Shown: positions 34,287-42,475 of the stretch, one piece after another
Position numbering within the stretch: position 1 is the stretch's first letter
How the letters are laid out: every line of letters begins with the position of its first letter
DNA from: Litoreibacter sp.
GTDB taxonomy: Bacteria > Pseudomonadota > Alphaproteobacteria > Rhodobacterales > Rhodobacteraceae
DNA: 44,427 nt
Direction of reading: 5' to 3'
Assembly: GCA_026710325.1 (NCBI GenBank)
Contig: JAPORH010000137.1
Coordinates: 1 to 44,427, forward strand
Made by a program: the position numbers and the translations under genes
Notes under the pieces: generated by a model
What the model saw: only the letters and a program-made list of their open reading frames with translations
What the model was told of the DNA's origin: nothing
The model's database searches: none

Positions 34287-35038
34287 CGGATATCCGTGAT
34301 TTCCGTGCCATAGAGGCAGCGCGGGAAGAACGGGTAAGCGTCGGTGGCAAAGTAGACGTATTCCCCGTTGAGTATGGCCCCGTTGCATTCATCGAGATTG
34401 CCGTAGCCGCGCACATACTCGAAATCCTCGTTATAAGTGCCGTCATATGTGCCGCCGGGCGCAGTCGCCCGCGTGCCGTTTTTCAGCATGTAAGAAGGCT
34501 TGGCCGAGCTGCCGACATAGTGGATTTCAAACCCGTCAGCGGCCCAGCCGATACGGGTGTCTGCGCTGGTGGGCTCTAGGGCTTCGGGCATGCCGTGATA
34601 GTGGTAGATGCCGTTGTGATCGACATGGGCGTGGTTTTCGTCCAGCCCGAGCGTGTTGTCCGGCCCCATCCCGTCGAGGTTCCAGCCGCTGGAGCGATCA
34701 CGCGAGTGGCCGCGCGGGCTGGAGGCGTCGTAATAATCGGCCGTACCGGGGCGGATGATCACGCCGTTTTCCATGATGCCCGTGGTGCGGACTTCACGCG
34801 CTGTGCTGCCTTTTTCGGGGTCCGCCGTGACGCAGACATTGATGGATTGCGCAGAGATGGAATGCGGGTTGCCGCGATTTGGGAATTGGCCGATCTCGTG
34901 ATCCGGGATGCCGTTGGAGCTGATGCATATCTGCGTGGACGCTTCATCAACATTAACGCGGTTGGTTAAGGCGAAAACGGCAGTGGCGAGGGTGGCTGTC
35001 ACGGCAAGCGCGAGGAGGGCGGGTTTGAGCACTTTCAT
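34283..35038 (-). CDS. YHYH domain secreted protein
   Basis: An exported protein of 251 residues with an N-terminal signal (LLALAVTATLATAVFA). The name-giving motif is in HAHVDHNGIYHYHGMPEAL near residue 150. YHYH proteins are of unknown function; the His-rich motif suggests metal binding. The reading frame runs on for 129 codons upstream, antisense to the IMPACT gene, but the signal peptide marks the true start. Several Cys residues (QICISS, NVCVTA, DECNGA, RCLYG) would be oxidised in the periplasm. Confidence 0.85.
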   Translation of the reverse strand: MKVLKPALLALAVTATLATAVFALTNRVNVDEASTQICISSNGIPDHEIGQFPNRGNPHSISAQSINVCVTADPEKGSTAREVRTTGIMENGVIIRPGTADYYDASSPRGHSRDRSSGWNLDGMGPDNTLGLDENHAHVDHNGIYHYHGMPEALEPTSADTRIGWAADGFEIHYVGSSAKPSYMLKNGTRATAPGGTYDGTYNEDFEYVRGYGNLDECNGAILNGEYVYFATDAYPFFPRCLYGTEITDIR

Positions 35039-35113
35039 GGGGGCTGTCCTTTTTCTTTGTCTTTCCCCTTTCACGGCTGGCGCTTTCCTTTCCGTCGCGA
35101 CAGATTGCATGCC

Positions 35114-35464
35114 ATGAAGATTTTTGAGGCGGTGCTGAGTGACCGCGGGTCGAAATACGCGGTCTCCGGCGGGGCGTGTGGCAGCAAGGCGGAGGCGCAG
35201 GCGTTTCTTAAGGCGCTGTGCCGCAACAAGAAATTCGCCAAGGCCACGCATAACACCTGGGCGGTGATGCTTCCCTGTGGCACGCCTTTGAAAAACGATG
35301 ACGGTGAAAGCGGCGCGGGGATGGTGATCTTGCGGATGCTGGAGCGCGAAGGTTTGAGCGGCGAAATCGTTGTCGTCACCCGCTGGTATGGCGGCACGAA
35401 ACTGGGCGGGGATCGGTTCCGCCATGTGCAGGATTGCGTCCGATACTATTTAGAGAACCGCTAA
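35114..35464 (+). CDS. IMPACT/YigZ family protein, single domain
   Basis: A 116-residue protein corresponding to the N-terminal UPF0029 domain of YigZ. Conserved parts are LPCGTPLKNDDGESGAGMVI and the IVVVTRWYGGTKLGGDRF strand-turn near the C-terminus. The C-terminal DUF1949 domain found in YigZ is absent. Eukaryotic IMPACT proteins regulate translation; the bacterial role is unclear. The upstream part of the frame is excluded because it runs antisense over the start of the YHYH gene. Confidence 0.85.
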   Translation: MKIFEAVLSDRGSKYAVSGGACGSKAEAQAFLKALCRNKKFAKATHNTWAVMLPCGTPLKNDDGESGAGMVILRMLEREGLSGEIVVVTRWYGGTKLGGDRFRHVQDCVRYYLENR

Positions 35465-35527
35465 GCAGGCTTGATTTTTGGCGTGGTTTGAACAGGGTGG
35501 AGGGGTATTGCGTTAAGGACCGTTAAG

Positions 35528-36322
35528 ATGACCCCCTCTGAAATTAACAAGTACCGCCACCGCAAAGAGGCCTCCCGCTTCTACCTGACGCTCTTTGTCA
35601 TCGCGCCGTTTCTGGGGCTTCTGGTGCTTTTTTCGATCCTGACGAGCGGGTATGGCTTCATCGGCATCCTGATTTTCCTCGCCTTCTTTTTCATCACCCG
35701 GTGGTTTTTGCACCATCTTGCGATGGCCAGTATTAAGAACAACATGGTGGCCGTGACGGAGAAGAGCTTTCCCGAAGTTTTCAAAGCCATTCACGAGGCG
35801 CGGGGCTTCTTTTCCTATCCTTACCCGATCGAGGCCTATGTGTTTGAGGAGGGCAGCTACAACATGCTGCTCGCGCCGATGATGCGTACGAAAGTGCTGC
35901 TTTTGCATTCCGAGGTGGTCGACCCGGAAAGCGGGGAGAATAAGGAGATGCGTTACCTGGTTGGCCGATTTGTCGGCGCCATGGCGGCGCGGCATTTCAG
36001 GTTCATGACCCTGGAGATGATCGTCGACGGGTTCGAGAAGATCGCGGTGTTCAACATTCTTTTGTACCCCTATCAGCGGGCCACGCAGCTGACTGGGGAC
36101 CGGCTGGGATATGCGTTTATTGGGCATGACATTCAGACCTCGGTTCGGACATTGCTGCGGCTAAGCGCCGGACGGAACGTGGCGCACCGGGTGAATGTGA
36201 ACAGCTTTCTCGAGCAAGGGCGTAACAGCGCGGGGTTTTTCAGCTTTGTCACCCGCATGTTTTCAAAGTTTCCGCACATGACGGAGCGGGTCAATTCGCT
36301 GGTCAGCTTTTCGCGGCGGTAA
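35528..36322 (+). CDS. M48-like membrane protein with degenerate zinc site
   Basis: A 264-residue protein with two N-terminal helices (residues about 19-40 and 44-62). Its core resembles M48 peptidases (YNMLLAPMMRTKVLLLHSEV, then EMRYLVGRFVGAMAARHFRF where the HExxH helix would lie, then PYQRATQLTGDRLGYAFIGH where the ExxxD segment would lie). Gly146-Arg147-Phe148 replaces His-Glu, and Leu188-Thr189 stands where the third ligand Glu would be, so it is probably not an active zinc protease. The 3' 335 bases recur in diverged form about 3.8 kb downstream. Family assignment by pattern only. Confidence 0.72.
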   Translation: MTPSEINKYRHRKEASRFYLTLFVIAPFLGLLVLFSILTSGYGFIGILIFLAFFFITRWFLHHLAMASIKNNMVAVTEKSFPEVFKAIHEARGFFSYPYPIEAYVFEEGSYNMLLAPMMRTKVLLLHSEVVDPESGENKEMRYLVGRFVGAMAARHFRFMTLEMIVDGFEKIAVFNILLYPYQRATQLTGDRLGYAFIGHDIQTSVRTLLRLSAGRNVAHRVNVNSFLEQGRNSAGFFSFVTRMFSKFPHMTERVNSLVSFSRR

Positions 36323-36394
36323 CGGGGTGCGACACGTGTGCGCCTAAAAGGCAATCGACGTGCCGGCGCCCACCTCGCCGACACGTGACCTTAA

Positions 36395-36736
36395 CTAAGT
36401 GGTGACTGCCACCATTGGGACTTTGCGCGCCCGTTCTTCTTGAGCGGCGTCATCCTGTGCTTCGCGTTGCACATATTCTTCAAAGAGGCGCGAGGCTTCG
36501 GCGTTTGATATGAACGAGCCTTCACCCTCCTCTTGCGCCGTGCCGTCTTCGACGGGATGGGTGTGTGCCAGGAATGCACCAATCTCAAAACAGGAGCGGA
36601 GCCATGTCTTGAGGCGGATCAGAACTTTGGATGTTTCCATATGATACCGTTGCCATCTGTCCGGGGCATTTTCGAAGATCGGTACCGAATTCCACGCGTT
36701 ATGATTGGGCATGCGTGCCCATGTATTTGTATTCAT
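36395..36736 (-). CDS. Hypothetical protein, 113 residues
   Basis: I do not recognise this ORF. It starts MNTNTWARMPNHNAWNSVPI, has an aromatic-rich central part (LIRLKTWLRSCFEIGAF) and an acidic, probably helical C-terminal tail (ASRLFEEYVQREAQDD). A GAGAG-like ribosome site lies before the ATG. A shorter start at METSKVLIRL is possible. It lies just inside the accessory segment that follows the M48-like gene. Confidence 0.42.
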   Translation of the reverse strand: MNTNTWARMPNHNAWNSVPIFENAPDRWQRYHMETSKVLIRLKTWLRSCFEIGAFLAHTHPVEDGTAQEEGEGSFISNAEASRLFEEYVQREAQDDAAQEERARKVPMVAVTT

Positions 36737-37131
36737 TTTACTGCTCTCAATTTATTTTTTTGTTGTGCGACAATGACATCGCAGCGTCAGAATATGAGGG
36801 ATCGAGTCCCGTGTAAGACCGCAAAATGGAAAAACACATTCTCCAAACTGGAAACAGTGATTTAGGCTGCCAGCCAACGTCACCTCACGCGAAGCCGCCG
36901 GTTCAGTTTGTGATGACTGTTTTGTCGGACGGAGGCGACATTTGCTGTCGCAGCAATTCTGTACTCAACTCGTTGAGCAATAGCTTTGCGCATGGGTCTC
37001 ATTGGTGTGTGCTCTTGAAATGGATCAGTGGGGGCAATCAAATGACCCAAACTCAATGAGTGGAGGTTCCGTGAAATCTTCAAACCTCATAACCAGCCGG
37101 TTTGATGGGAGTTATCCGGCGTGCTGAAGCG
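36737..37131. other. Intergenic stretch without supported gene
   Basis: AT-richer DNA (for example a run of seven T near 36763) with only short unconvincing ORFs on both strands. One 18-codon ORF with a TGGAGG site ends just before the regulator gene but was not accepted. No repeat or hairpin of note was seen. Confidence 0.5.
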
Positions 37132-38859
37132 TCAAACGCTGATTGAATTGAAGCGGCATGCTAGGCACAGCTGCTCAATGAATTCGTCGGTATGCGTCAT
37201 GAACGTAAGATATCCGCCGTCCTCAAATGTGTAGATCGTCATATTCTCAGAATATTGCGCAGCGAAACCTGTGACGGAGGCATAACTTATCGACGGATCA
37301 TGTCGCCCCTGCAGTAGGGTTATGGGAACCGGACATTTCGCAACCGCGCGACCCCAGTCTTCTGCGGCATATTCAAATACAAGGATCGGATAGTCTGTGC
37401 CCTGTGCTAAGGTTGCGTGCATGGCTTCGTCAAACGCCTCGATGACCTCCGGACTGTTTGTGGCTTCCAAATCGGGTGCAAATCCTTTGAGTTGCATGAT
37501 GTGCAGGCGCCGGGAGCCGATCACTTTCCATGCCTTGATGGCCGCATAAACCATCGCACGGTAAATCCCTTTTGACTGTTTACGCGCACGAAGTAAGGCT
37601 TGCGCCAGCGGCGATTGAACGTCGTTTGGATCAAGCATGCTCGATGGTACCATGGTTGATTTTATGACTATCCTTTTAAGGCGATCTGCGAGCAATGGAG
37701 CGACTTGATAGACAAATACCGACGACATGTAATTCGTCATCAGCACAAAGCGTTCTCGGCCCAATTGGTCGGCGACGGTGGCGATGTCATTGGCAATCGT
37801 CTCCAGATAACCGCATTCGGGTCCAGGCGGGTCCGTTTTGCCAATGCCTGGACGGCAGATAACAGCAACGCAGAGCCCGGCTTTGGCAAAGCCCTTTTCA
37901 ACTTGCGCCGGAAACCCGCGAAGCGTCGCATCTTGCAATGATATTATCAGATCGCCCTTAAGATCACCCGACAACAGCAAATCAATCGTCCGCCCGTCCT
38001 TTCCCAGGACAGAGAATTCCTTGCGAAATGGGTGCTTGGCGGTGGCTGCAATTGGCGACACGTCCTGAAAGAAATGTGAAAACGACAGCGCGTCGCGCAT
38101 CAGCTCCGTTTGGGAGCTCGCCCCTGATTTGTTGAGGATGGTCTGTATCTGGGTCCGCACAGTCACTGCGGAGGTGCCGCGCAACTGCGCAATTTCCTTC
38201 TGGGTGTGCCCTTCGAGAAAAGCCAGAAGCACCGCGCTTTCGGCACCGGTCAACCCGTACGCAGTGGTCAGAAAGGCCTGAATGTCTGCCGACCATTTGC
38301 GGTCAACGATAAAGACCAGCATGCGTTCATTGCGCGCCTCCACCGTGGGAACAAACACGAGCGTTGCGGCTTTCTCAGATGCTGTGCTGGGCGCGCGCTT
38401 GATGATAACCGAGCTGGCCGCGTTGCGTCGCAGCAGGCCCGCGCGAATGACATCGGACAGGTCCTGCCCGCCCTCGATTGCGTAGGGCAGGGTGTCGATC
38501 GCATCACCGGGGCTGACCGGCAAATGCGCAAGCGCCGTCTCATTCATGTCGCGCAACTGGCCGTCGCGGTCCACGACCATCACCGCATAGGGCAGCGCGT
38601 TGATCATTTGCCGAAGCTGCGGGGAAATGAGCCCGGCATCCTCTGCCGAAAGCGCGGTCAGTGTGTCGTCAACGCTGGTTTCCAATGCATCGATATCCGC
38701 CTGACTGGGCGCTGACCGCTCGAAAACCGCGTTCCAGCTGCGCACGAATTCCGCGATCTGAGCGGGGTTTTCCGAGACAAGGCGCAAGCTTGTTTCGACG
38801 TCCTTCAATGGGCCTGACCCGCGCACTCTCGCACCAACTCCTCGTGGCAGTTTCCGCAT
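37132..38859 (-). CDS. LuxR-type HTH regulator fused to a degenerate alpha/beta-hydrolase domain
   Basis: A 575-residue protein from the ATG used here. Residues about 85-190 look like a PAS-type sensor (INALPYAVMVVDRDGQLRDM). Residues about 203-258 are a LuxR-family HTH (LTGAESAVLLAFLEGHTQKE, then TVRTQIQTILNKSG). Residues about 285-575 have an alpha/beta-hydrolase order of strands. The nucleophile elbow reads LMTNYMSSV instead of GxSxG, and the final His position reads FEDGGYL instead of GGH; the acid Asp (GRHDPS) is kept. The domain is therefore probably a ligand sensor, not an enzyme. Upstream ATGs (38934, 38961) are possible starts. Divergent from a VPLPA-CTERM gene. Confidence 0.82.
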   Translation of the reverse strand: MRKLPRGVGARVRGSGPLKDVETSLRLVSENPAQIAEFVRSWNAVFERSAPSQADIDALETSVDDTLTALSAEDAGLISPQLRQMINALPYAVMVVDRDGQLRDMNETALAHLPVSPGDAIDTLPYAIEGGQDLSDVIRAGLLRRNAASSVIIKRAPSTASEKAATLVFVPTVEARNERMLVFIVDRKWSADIQAFLTTAYGLTGAESAVLLAFLEGHTQKEIAQLRGTSAVTVRTQIQTILNKSGASSQTELMRDALSFSHFFQDVSPIAATAKHPFRKEFSVLGKDGRTIDLLLSGDLKGDLIISLQDATLRGFPAQVEKGFAKAGLCVAVICRPGIGKTDPPGPECGYLETIANDIATVADQLGRERFVLMTNYMSSVFVYQVAPLLADRLKRIVIKSTMVPSSMLDPNDVQSPLAQALLRARKQSKGIYRAMVYAAIKAWKVIGSRRLHIMQLKGFAPDLEATNSPEVIEAFDEAMHATLAQGTDYPILVFEYAAEDWGRAVAKCPVPITLLQGRHDPSISYASVTGFAAQYSENMTIYTFEDGGYLTFMTHTDEFIEQLCLACRFNSISV

Positions 38860-38876
38860 ACTGAATTTGCAGTATG
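38857..38876. promoter_or_regulatory. Perfect dyad at the start of the LuxR-type gene
   Basis: CATACT and AGTATG form a perfect 6-base inverted repeat around an 8-base AT-rich centre. The left arm contains the start codon chosen for the regulator. A LuxR-type dimer could bind such a site, but overlap with the start codon may also mean that translation begins further upstream. Confidence 0.35.
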
Positions 38877-38973
38877 TCAGGGCAATTCGGATCTGCAAAC
38901 GTCGATTCTGTATCGCGGTGATCGGGGGGAACATGCTTCTCGTCCGCAAAATGACCTTCATATGGAGTGAAAG

Positions 38974-39678
38974 ATGAGCATTTTCCGAGTAACACTCGCA
39001 GCCGGTTGTTTGGCTGCCGGCGTAGCGCAAGCTGGCGTCGTAGATTTTACGGACGGTTTTTTCGAGCAGGCACTGATCACAATGCCGGTTGGGACCCCGG
39101 TACCAACAGAGTTCGTAGAGGAAGCTGACGGGGTGCGTTTTACGGTCACACCGCAATTCCAAGACAATGTACCACGTCCCTATATTTCATCCGACGGATT
39201 GACCTTCGGGCCGCAAGGCAGTCCGCTTACGGGTCTGAGCATCGTTCCAGATCAGGACATCGTGCTCACCTCGCTTGAGGGTCGTCTTGTAAACGCACCA
39301 CAGTTTTTCTTTTTTGAACCGAGAATCATCGTACCAGCCACACCCGATTTCCCGGGCTTCGCCGGACGGCCCTTCGTGTCGCAGACACTCATATTTGACT
39401 ACGACCTCAGTGAAGAAACACTTTTTAATGGCACTTACACTCTTGCCGCAGGAAGTACGCTCTTCATCGATTACTTTACGGACCAGCCAGGCGATGGTTG
39501 TATCACACGTCTCTTTTTTAATGGAGTTTCGGGCGGCACCGACCCGATTGACCCTGTAGACCCTGGTATCTCAGCGGTTCCGTTACCAGCCAGTGGTTTG
39601 CTCTTGCTGTTTGGTCTGGGCGGGATCGCTGGGCTCAGACATGCGAAACGAGGCGCGCCAGCCCGGCAAGACACCTAA
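38974..39678 (+). CDS. VPLPA-CTERM sorting domain protein
   Basis: A secreted protein of 234 residues. The signal peptide is MSIFRVTLAAGCLAAGVAQA. The mature region is rich in aromatic and acidic residues (VDFTDGFFEQA, GRLVNAPQFFFFEPR). The C-terminus holds the sorting signal VPLPASGLLLLFGLGGIAGL with a basic end (RHAKRG), the pattern recognised by exosortases in Rhodobacterales. GGAG lies 7 bases before the ATG. It is divergent from the LuxR/pseudo-hydrolase regulator, so that regulator may control it. No exosortase gene is in the window. Confidence 0.85.
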   Translation: MSIFRVTLAAGCLAAGVAQAGVVDFTDGFFEQALITMPVGTPVPTEFVEEADGVRFTVTPQFQDNVPRPYISSDGLTFGPQGSPLTGLSIVPDQDIVLTSLEGRLVNAPQFFFFEPRIIVPATPDFPGFAGRPFVSQTLIFDYDLSEETLFNGTYTLAAGSTLFIDYFTDQPGDGCITRLFFNGVSGGTDPIDPVDPGISAVPLPASGLLLLFGLGGIAGLRHAKRGAPARQDT

Positions 39679-39696
39679 CCTCAAAACCAGAATGCA

Positions 39697-39726
39697 GCCC
39701 AGGCTTTGCCGTGCCGAAGCCTGGGC
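39697..39726 (+). terminator. Hairpin after the VPLPA-CTERM gene
   Basis: GCCCAGGCTT and AAGCCTGGGC form a perfect 10-bp stem with a 10-base loop, 18 bases after the stop. The following CTGCTT is not a clear T-run. It ends 14 bases before the truncated M48-like copy. Confidence 0.6.
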
Positions 39727-39740
39727 CTGCTTGGCAACTT

Positions 39741-40138
39741 CGGCGCGGCATTTTCGCTTCATGACGCTGGAGATGATCGCGGACGGGTTCGAGAAAATCG
39801 CGGTTTTCAATATTCTTCTTTACCCCTATCAGCGCTCGACCAAGCTGACAGGCGACGGGCTTTGTTATGCGTTTATCGGCCATGACATTCACACCTCCTT
39901 GCGCACCTTGCTGCGGCTCAGCGCCGGACGGAATGTTGCACATCGGGTGAGCGTGAACAGCTTTCTGGAGCAAGGCCGCAACAGCGCGGGCTTCTTTAGT
40001 TTCGTGACCCGGATGTTTTCGAAATTCCCGCATATGACGGAGCGAGTGAATTCACTGGTGAGCTTTTCGCGGCGGCAGGGTGAGTTCGGTGGAGTTTGGC
40101 TCGGAATCAAGCGCGTAGCGCGCCGAGTCAGGTTCTGA
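39741..40138 (+). pseudogene. Headless, diverged copy of the M48-like gene
   Basis: From 39741 to 40075 the DNA aligns without gaps to the last 335 bases of the M48-like gene (35985-36319). The protein is mostly the same (ARHFRFMTLEMIADGFEKIA, GRNSAGFFSFVTRMFSKFPH), but many third codon positions differ. The 5' half with the membrane helices is missing, and the stop codon has been replaced by CAG, so the frame runs on for 21 codons. It is therefore a remnant rather than a working gene. Divergence suggests an old duplication, or arrival from a related strain. Confidence 0.85.
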
Positions 40139-40354
40139 GCGTTTCGCCAATGGTTCGAGAAGCGATCAGAACGCCCGCCCGGACAGGCTGACGCTTTGTT
40201 ATCTTCGCGCATCGCTCTGATGGAAGATGTGTTTTGCTGACATAGAGTTCTGCTGAATGGGCCTTGTGGCGTCACCCCACGTGCAGCCACTGGCTCGGCT
40301 TGGGGAAGAGTGGTTTGCGGACCAAGCTGACCTTCGTTTACTATTGTCGATCAC

Positions 40355-40825
40355 TCAAGAAGACCCGTGCTCTGCACGATCAATCGCCTTGGTTAGGGAC
40401 TTTGCTCCATCATCAATCTTGACACTCAAGACCTTCAAATCGGCTCTCCTGTAAACCTTCTTTGGCGAACGTGTTTCAAAGCTAAAAATGAGTCCACGAT
40501 AAATATTGACGTTCGAAATTTCCCTCTTCCCATTCACCAATAGGGCGACGCGAAACCACATATCTTGAAACTCTGGTGCGGAAAGTCGAACTTCTTCAAG
40601 CGGATCACGAAACCGCAAAACATTGATTTTACTGTTCGTTTTCTCAATAAAAAAACCTCTAAGCAGCTGCTGTTGTAGAAGTCGCTGTGCTTCGGGCTCA
40701 CAATTATTGATCCCGGCATTCAGTATAACCTGTTCATGATGCCTCAGCCTCCAACTCCCTTCACCAAACAAAACGAAGACTGTTTCGTTAGCTTGCCTGA
40801 AAAACTGTCGAATATGGTGAACCAA
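40355..40825 (-). CDS. Low-GC hypothetical protein, possibly frameshifted at the 5' end
   Basis: A 156-codon ORF of unknown family. GC falls to about 33-45% in hand-counted lines, well below the neighbours. Segments such as RQANETVFVLFGEGSWRLRH, MWFRVALLVNGKREISNVNI and YRRADLKVLSVKIDDGAKSL look protein-like. The first codon is TTG; there is no early ATG. In another frame an ATG at 40854 begins MGLIEGGSPAWFTIF and overlaps this ORF, so a frameshift near 40815 could have split the gene. Probable acquired DNA. Confidence 0.42.
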   Translation of the reverse strand: MVHHIRQFFRQANETVFVLFGEGSWRLRHHEQVILNAGINNCEPEAQRLLQQQLLRGFFIEKTNSKINVLRFRDPLEEVRLSAPEFQDMWFRVALLVNGKREISNVNIYRGLIFSFETRSPKKVYRRADLKVLSVKIDDGAKSLTKAIDRAEHGSS

Positions 40826-40934
40826 GCCGGGCTGCCCCCTTCAATCAGGCCCATTGTACTGTGCAATGAGACAGTCTTCTAACCAACCTCGAAGGTCAAC
40901 TCTGGGCTCAAAGCTGACCTTTTGAGACTGTTGC

Positions 40935-41059
40935 GCCCCGGTAACTCTGATTTGGCTCCGCCCGCGATTGGCTGAAATGATACCCCGGATCATTTCCGAG
41001 ACGCCAACTTACCGGGGCTTCGCCCGTCAAATGACCGAAACGGTCCCCCGGACCGTTTC
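40935..41059. repeat. Cluster of nested inverted repeats downstream of rimO
   Basis: Three perfect stems are present: GCCCCGGTAA with TTACCGGGGC (enclosing), GAAATGAT-ACCCCGG-ATCATTTC inside it, and GAAACGGTCC-CCC-GGACCGTTTC after it. The last ends just before the original rimO stop. It could be a terminator complex or a small miniature mobile element; no T-run or target duplication was identified. Confidence 0.6.
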
Positions 41060-41236
41060 CTAGGAGGTCATTCGACCCCACAAATCATACTCCCCCGCTT
41101 CATCCACCTCGACCGTCACCAAGTCGCCAACCGATAATTCCTCGAACCCTTCATCAATGAACAGGTTCCCGTCGATCTCCGGCGCGTCGGATTTGGTGCG
41201 GCAGGTGGCGCCGCCATTTTCGGGATCTAGGTCGAT
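41060..41236 (-). pseudogene. rimO: Detached C-terminal (TRAM) part of rimO
   Basis: After the in-frame TAG the rimO frame continues for 58 codons to a second TAG. It encodes [20 protein letters not shown] and ends [16 protein letters not shown] before MTS. This is the usual RimO C-terminus and completes the TRAM domain, which binds ribosomal protein S12 or RNA. No start codon with a ribosome site was seen, so this part is probably not translated unless the stop is read through. Confidence 0.85.
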
Positions 41237-42475
41237 CTAGTCGACAATGACTTGGCACGCCTGGCCGACTTTTGCGGCCAGTTTCGCCTCGGAGATGGCT
41301 TGGGCTTTCTCCATGAACCGTTCCCACCTCTCTTGCTTCAGCTCAGGCGCGACATGGTCGGGCAGGGCGTTGGAACGGGCGCCGTCGACATTTTCGTATT
41401 GGAAGCAGCCGACGCGGTCGAGCTGCGCTTCGCCGAGCCAATCGAGCAGCGTTTGGAACTCCTCCTCCGTCTCGCCTGGGTAGCCAACGATGAAGGTCGA
41501 GCGGAGCGTGATGTCGGGACAATCCGCGCGCCAGGCGGCGATCTCGTCCAGCGTCTTTGCCCCATGCGCGGGCCGGGCCATGCGTTTGAGCGTGTCCGGG
41601 TGGGCGTGCTGGAAGGGGATATCGAGATAGGGCAGCAGCGCGTTGCCTGCGTCCGCCATCATCGGTATGAGCTCGCGCACATGGGGGTAGGGGTAGACGT
41701 AGTGCAGACGTACCCAAAGCTCATCAGCCGGGGCAAGGCGGCCCAATTCGCGGGCCAGATCGGTGATGTGGGAGCGGACGTCGCCGGCTTTCCAAGGGTT
41801 TACATCATAGCGCCGATCCAGACCATAGGCGGAGGTGTCTTGGGAGATGACGAGCAGCTCTTTCACGCCGTTCTCCACCAGCTTTTCTGCCTCCCGCAGC
41901 ACGGCATGGGCGGGGCGGGAGGCGAGCTTTCCGCGCATATCTGGGATGATGCAGAACTTGCATTTGTGATTACAGCCCTCGGAAATCTTGAGGTAGCTGT
42001 AGTGGCGCGGGGTCAGCGAAACGCCGGTGGCAGGCAGCAGGTCAATAAACGGATCGGGGGCGGGCGGCACGGCCTGGTGGACCGCGTCGAGCACCTGTTC
42101 GTATTGGTGCGGGCCGGTGACGGCGAGGACAGAAGGGTGAGTGCCGCGGATATAGTCTTCTTCGGCGCCGAGGCAGCCGGTGACGATGACGCGGCCATTC
42201 TCATTCAGCGCCTCCCCGATGGCCTCCAGGCTTTCGGCTTTGGCGCTGTCGAGGAAGCCGCAGGTATTGACGATCACCGCCTCCGCACCGCTGTAATCAG
42301 GGGAAATCGCGTATCCTTCGGCCCTAAGCCGAGTGAGGATGCGTTCGCTGTCGACCAGCGCTTTGGGGCAGCCGAGGGAGACCATGCCGATCCGCGGTTG
42401 GCCATCGCGGGACGGCTCAGCAAGGCGCGCTTTGGGGGCGATATCGGGGCGAAGATCAGGCGGATTTTGAGACAT
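41237..42475 (-). CDS. rimO: Ribosomal protein S12 methylthiotransferase, truncated by in-frame TAG
   Basis: Radical-SAM enzyme that adds a methylthio group to an Asp of ribosomal protein S12. The N-terminal UPF0004 domain has [23 protein letters not shown] and VTGCLGA with its three Cys; the radical-SAM cluster motif is CNHKCKFC. The first 412 codons are intact to [10 protein letters not shown], then TAG stands where relatives have a Glu codon (VIVDE), and the TRAM domain follows in frame. A single G-to-T change (GAG to TAG) explains it. ATG at [10 protein letters not shown] was chosen over an upstream TTG. The product may be inactive or weak. Confidence 0.93.
   Translation of the reverse strand: MSQNPPDLRPDIAPKARLAEPSRDGQPRIGMVSLGCPKALVDSERILTRLRAEGYAISPDYSGAEAVIVNTCGFLDSAKAESLEAIGEALNENGRVIVTGCLGAEEDYIRGTHPSVLAVTGPHQYEQVLDAVHQAVPPAPDPFIDLLPATGVSLTPRHYSYLKISEGCNHKCKFCIIPDMRGKLASRPAHAVLREAEKLVENGVKELLVISQDTSAYGLDRRYDVNPWKAGDVRSHITDLARELGRLAPADELWVRLHYVYPYPHVRELIPMMADAGNALLPYLDIPFQHAHPDTLKRMARPAHGAKTLDEIAAWRADCPDITLRSTFIVGYPGETEEEFQTLLDWLGEAQLDRVGCFQYENVDGARSNALPDHVAPELKQERWERFMEKAQAISEAKLAAKVGQACQVIVD

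Noticed and set aside
37071-37127. 18-codon GTG ORF with a TGGAGG site (KSSNLITSRFDGSYPAC) before the LuxR-type gene, considered as a signalling peptide
   Set aside because: Too short to support, no secretion signal, and no conservation evidence available.
36323-41059. Integrative element or prophage
   Set aside because: No integrase, transposase, phage gene or tRNA attachment site was found; only the duplicated 335-bp flank suggests acquisition.
41237-41239. TAG in rimO as evidence for stop-codon reassignment
   Set aside because: Other genes here, such as dnaE, end normally at TAG, and the odd tRNA has anticodon GUA, which cannot read UAG. A simple nonsense mutation or sequence error is more likely.
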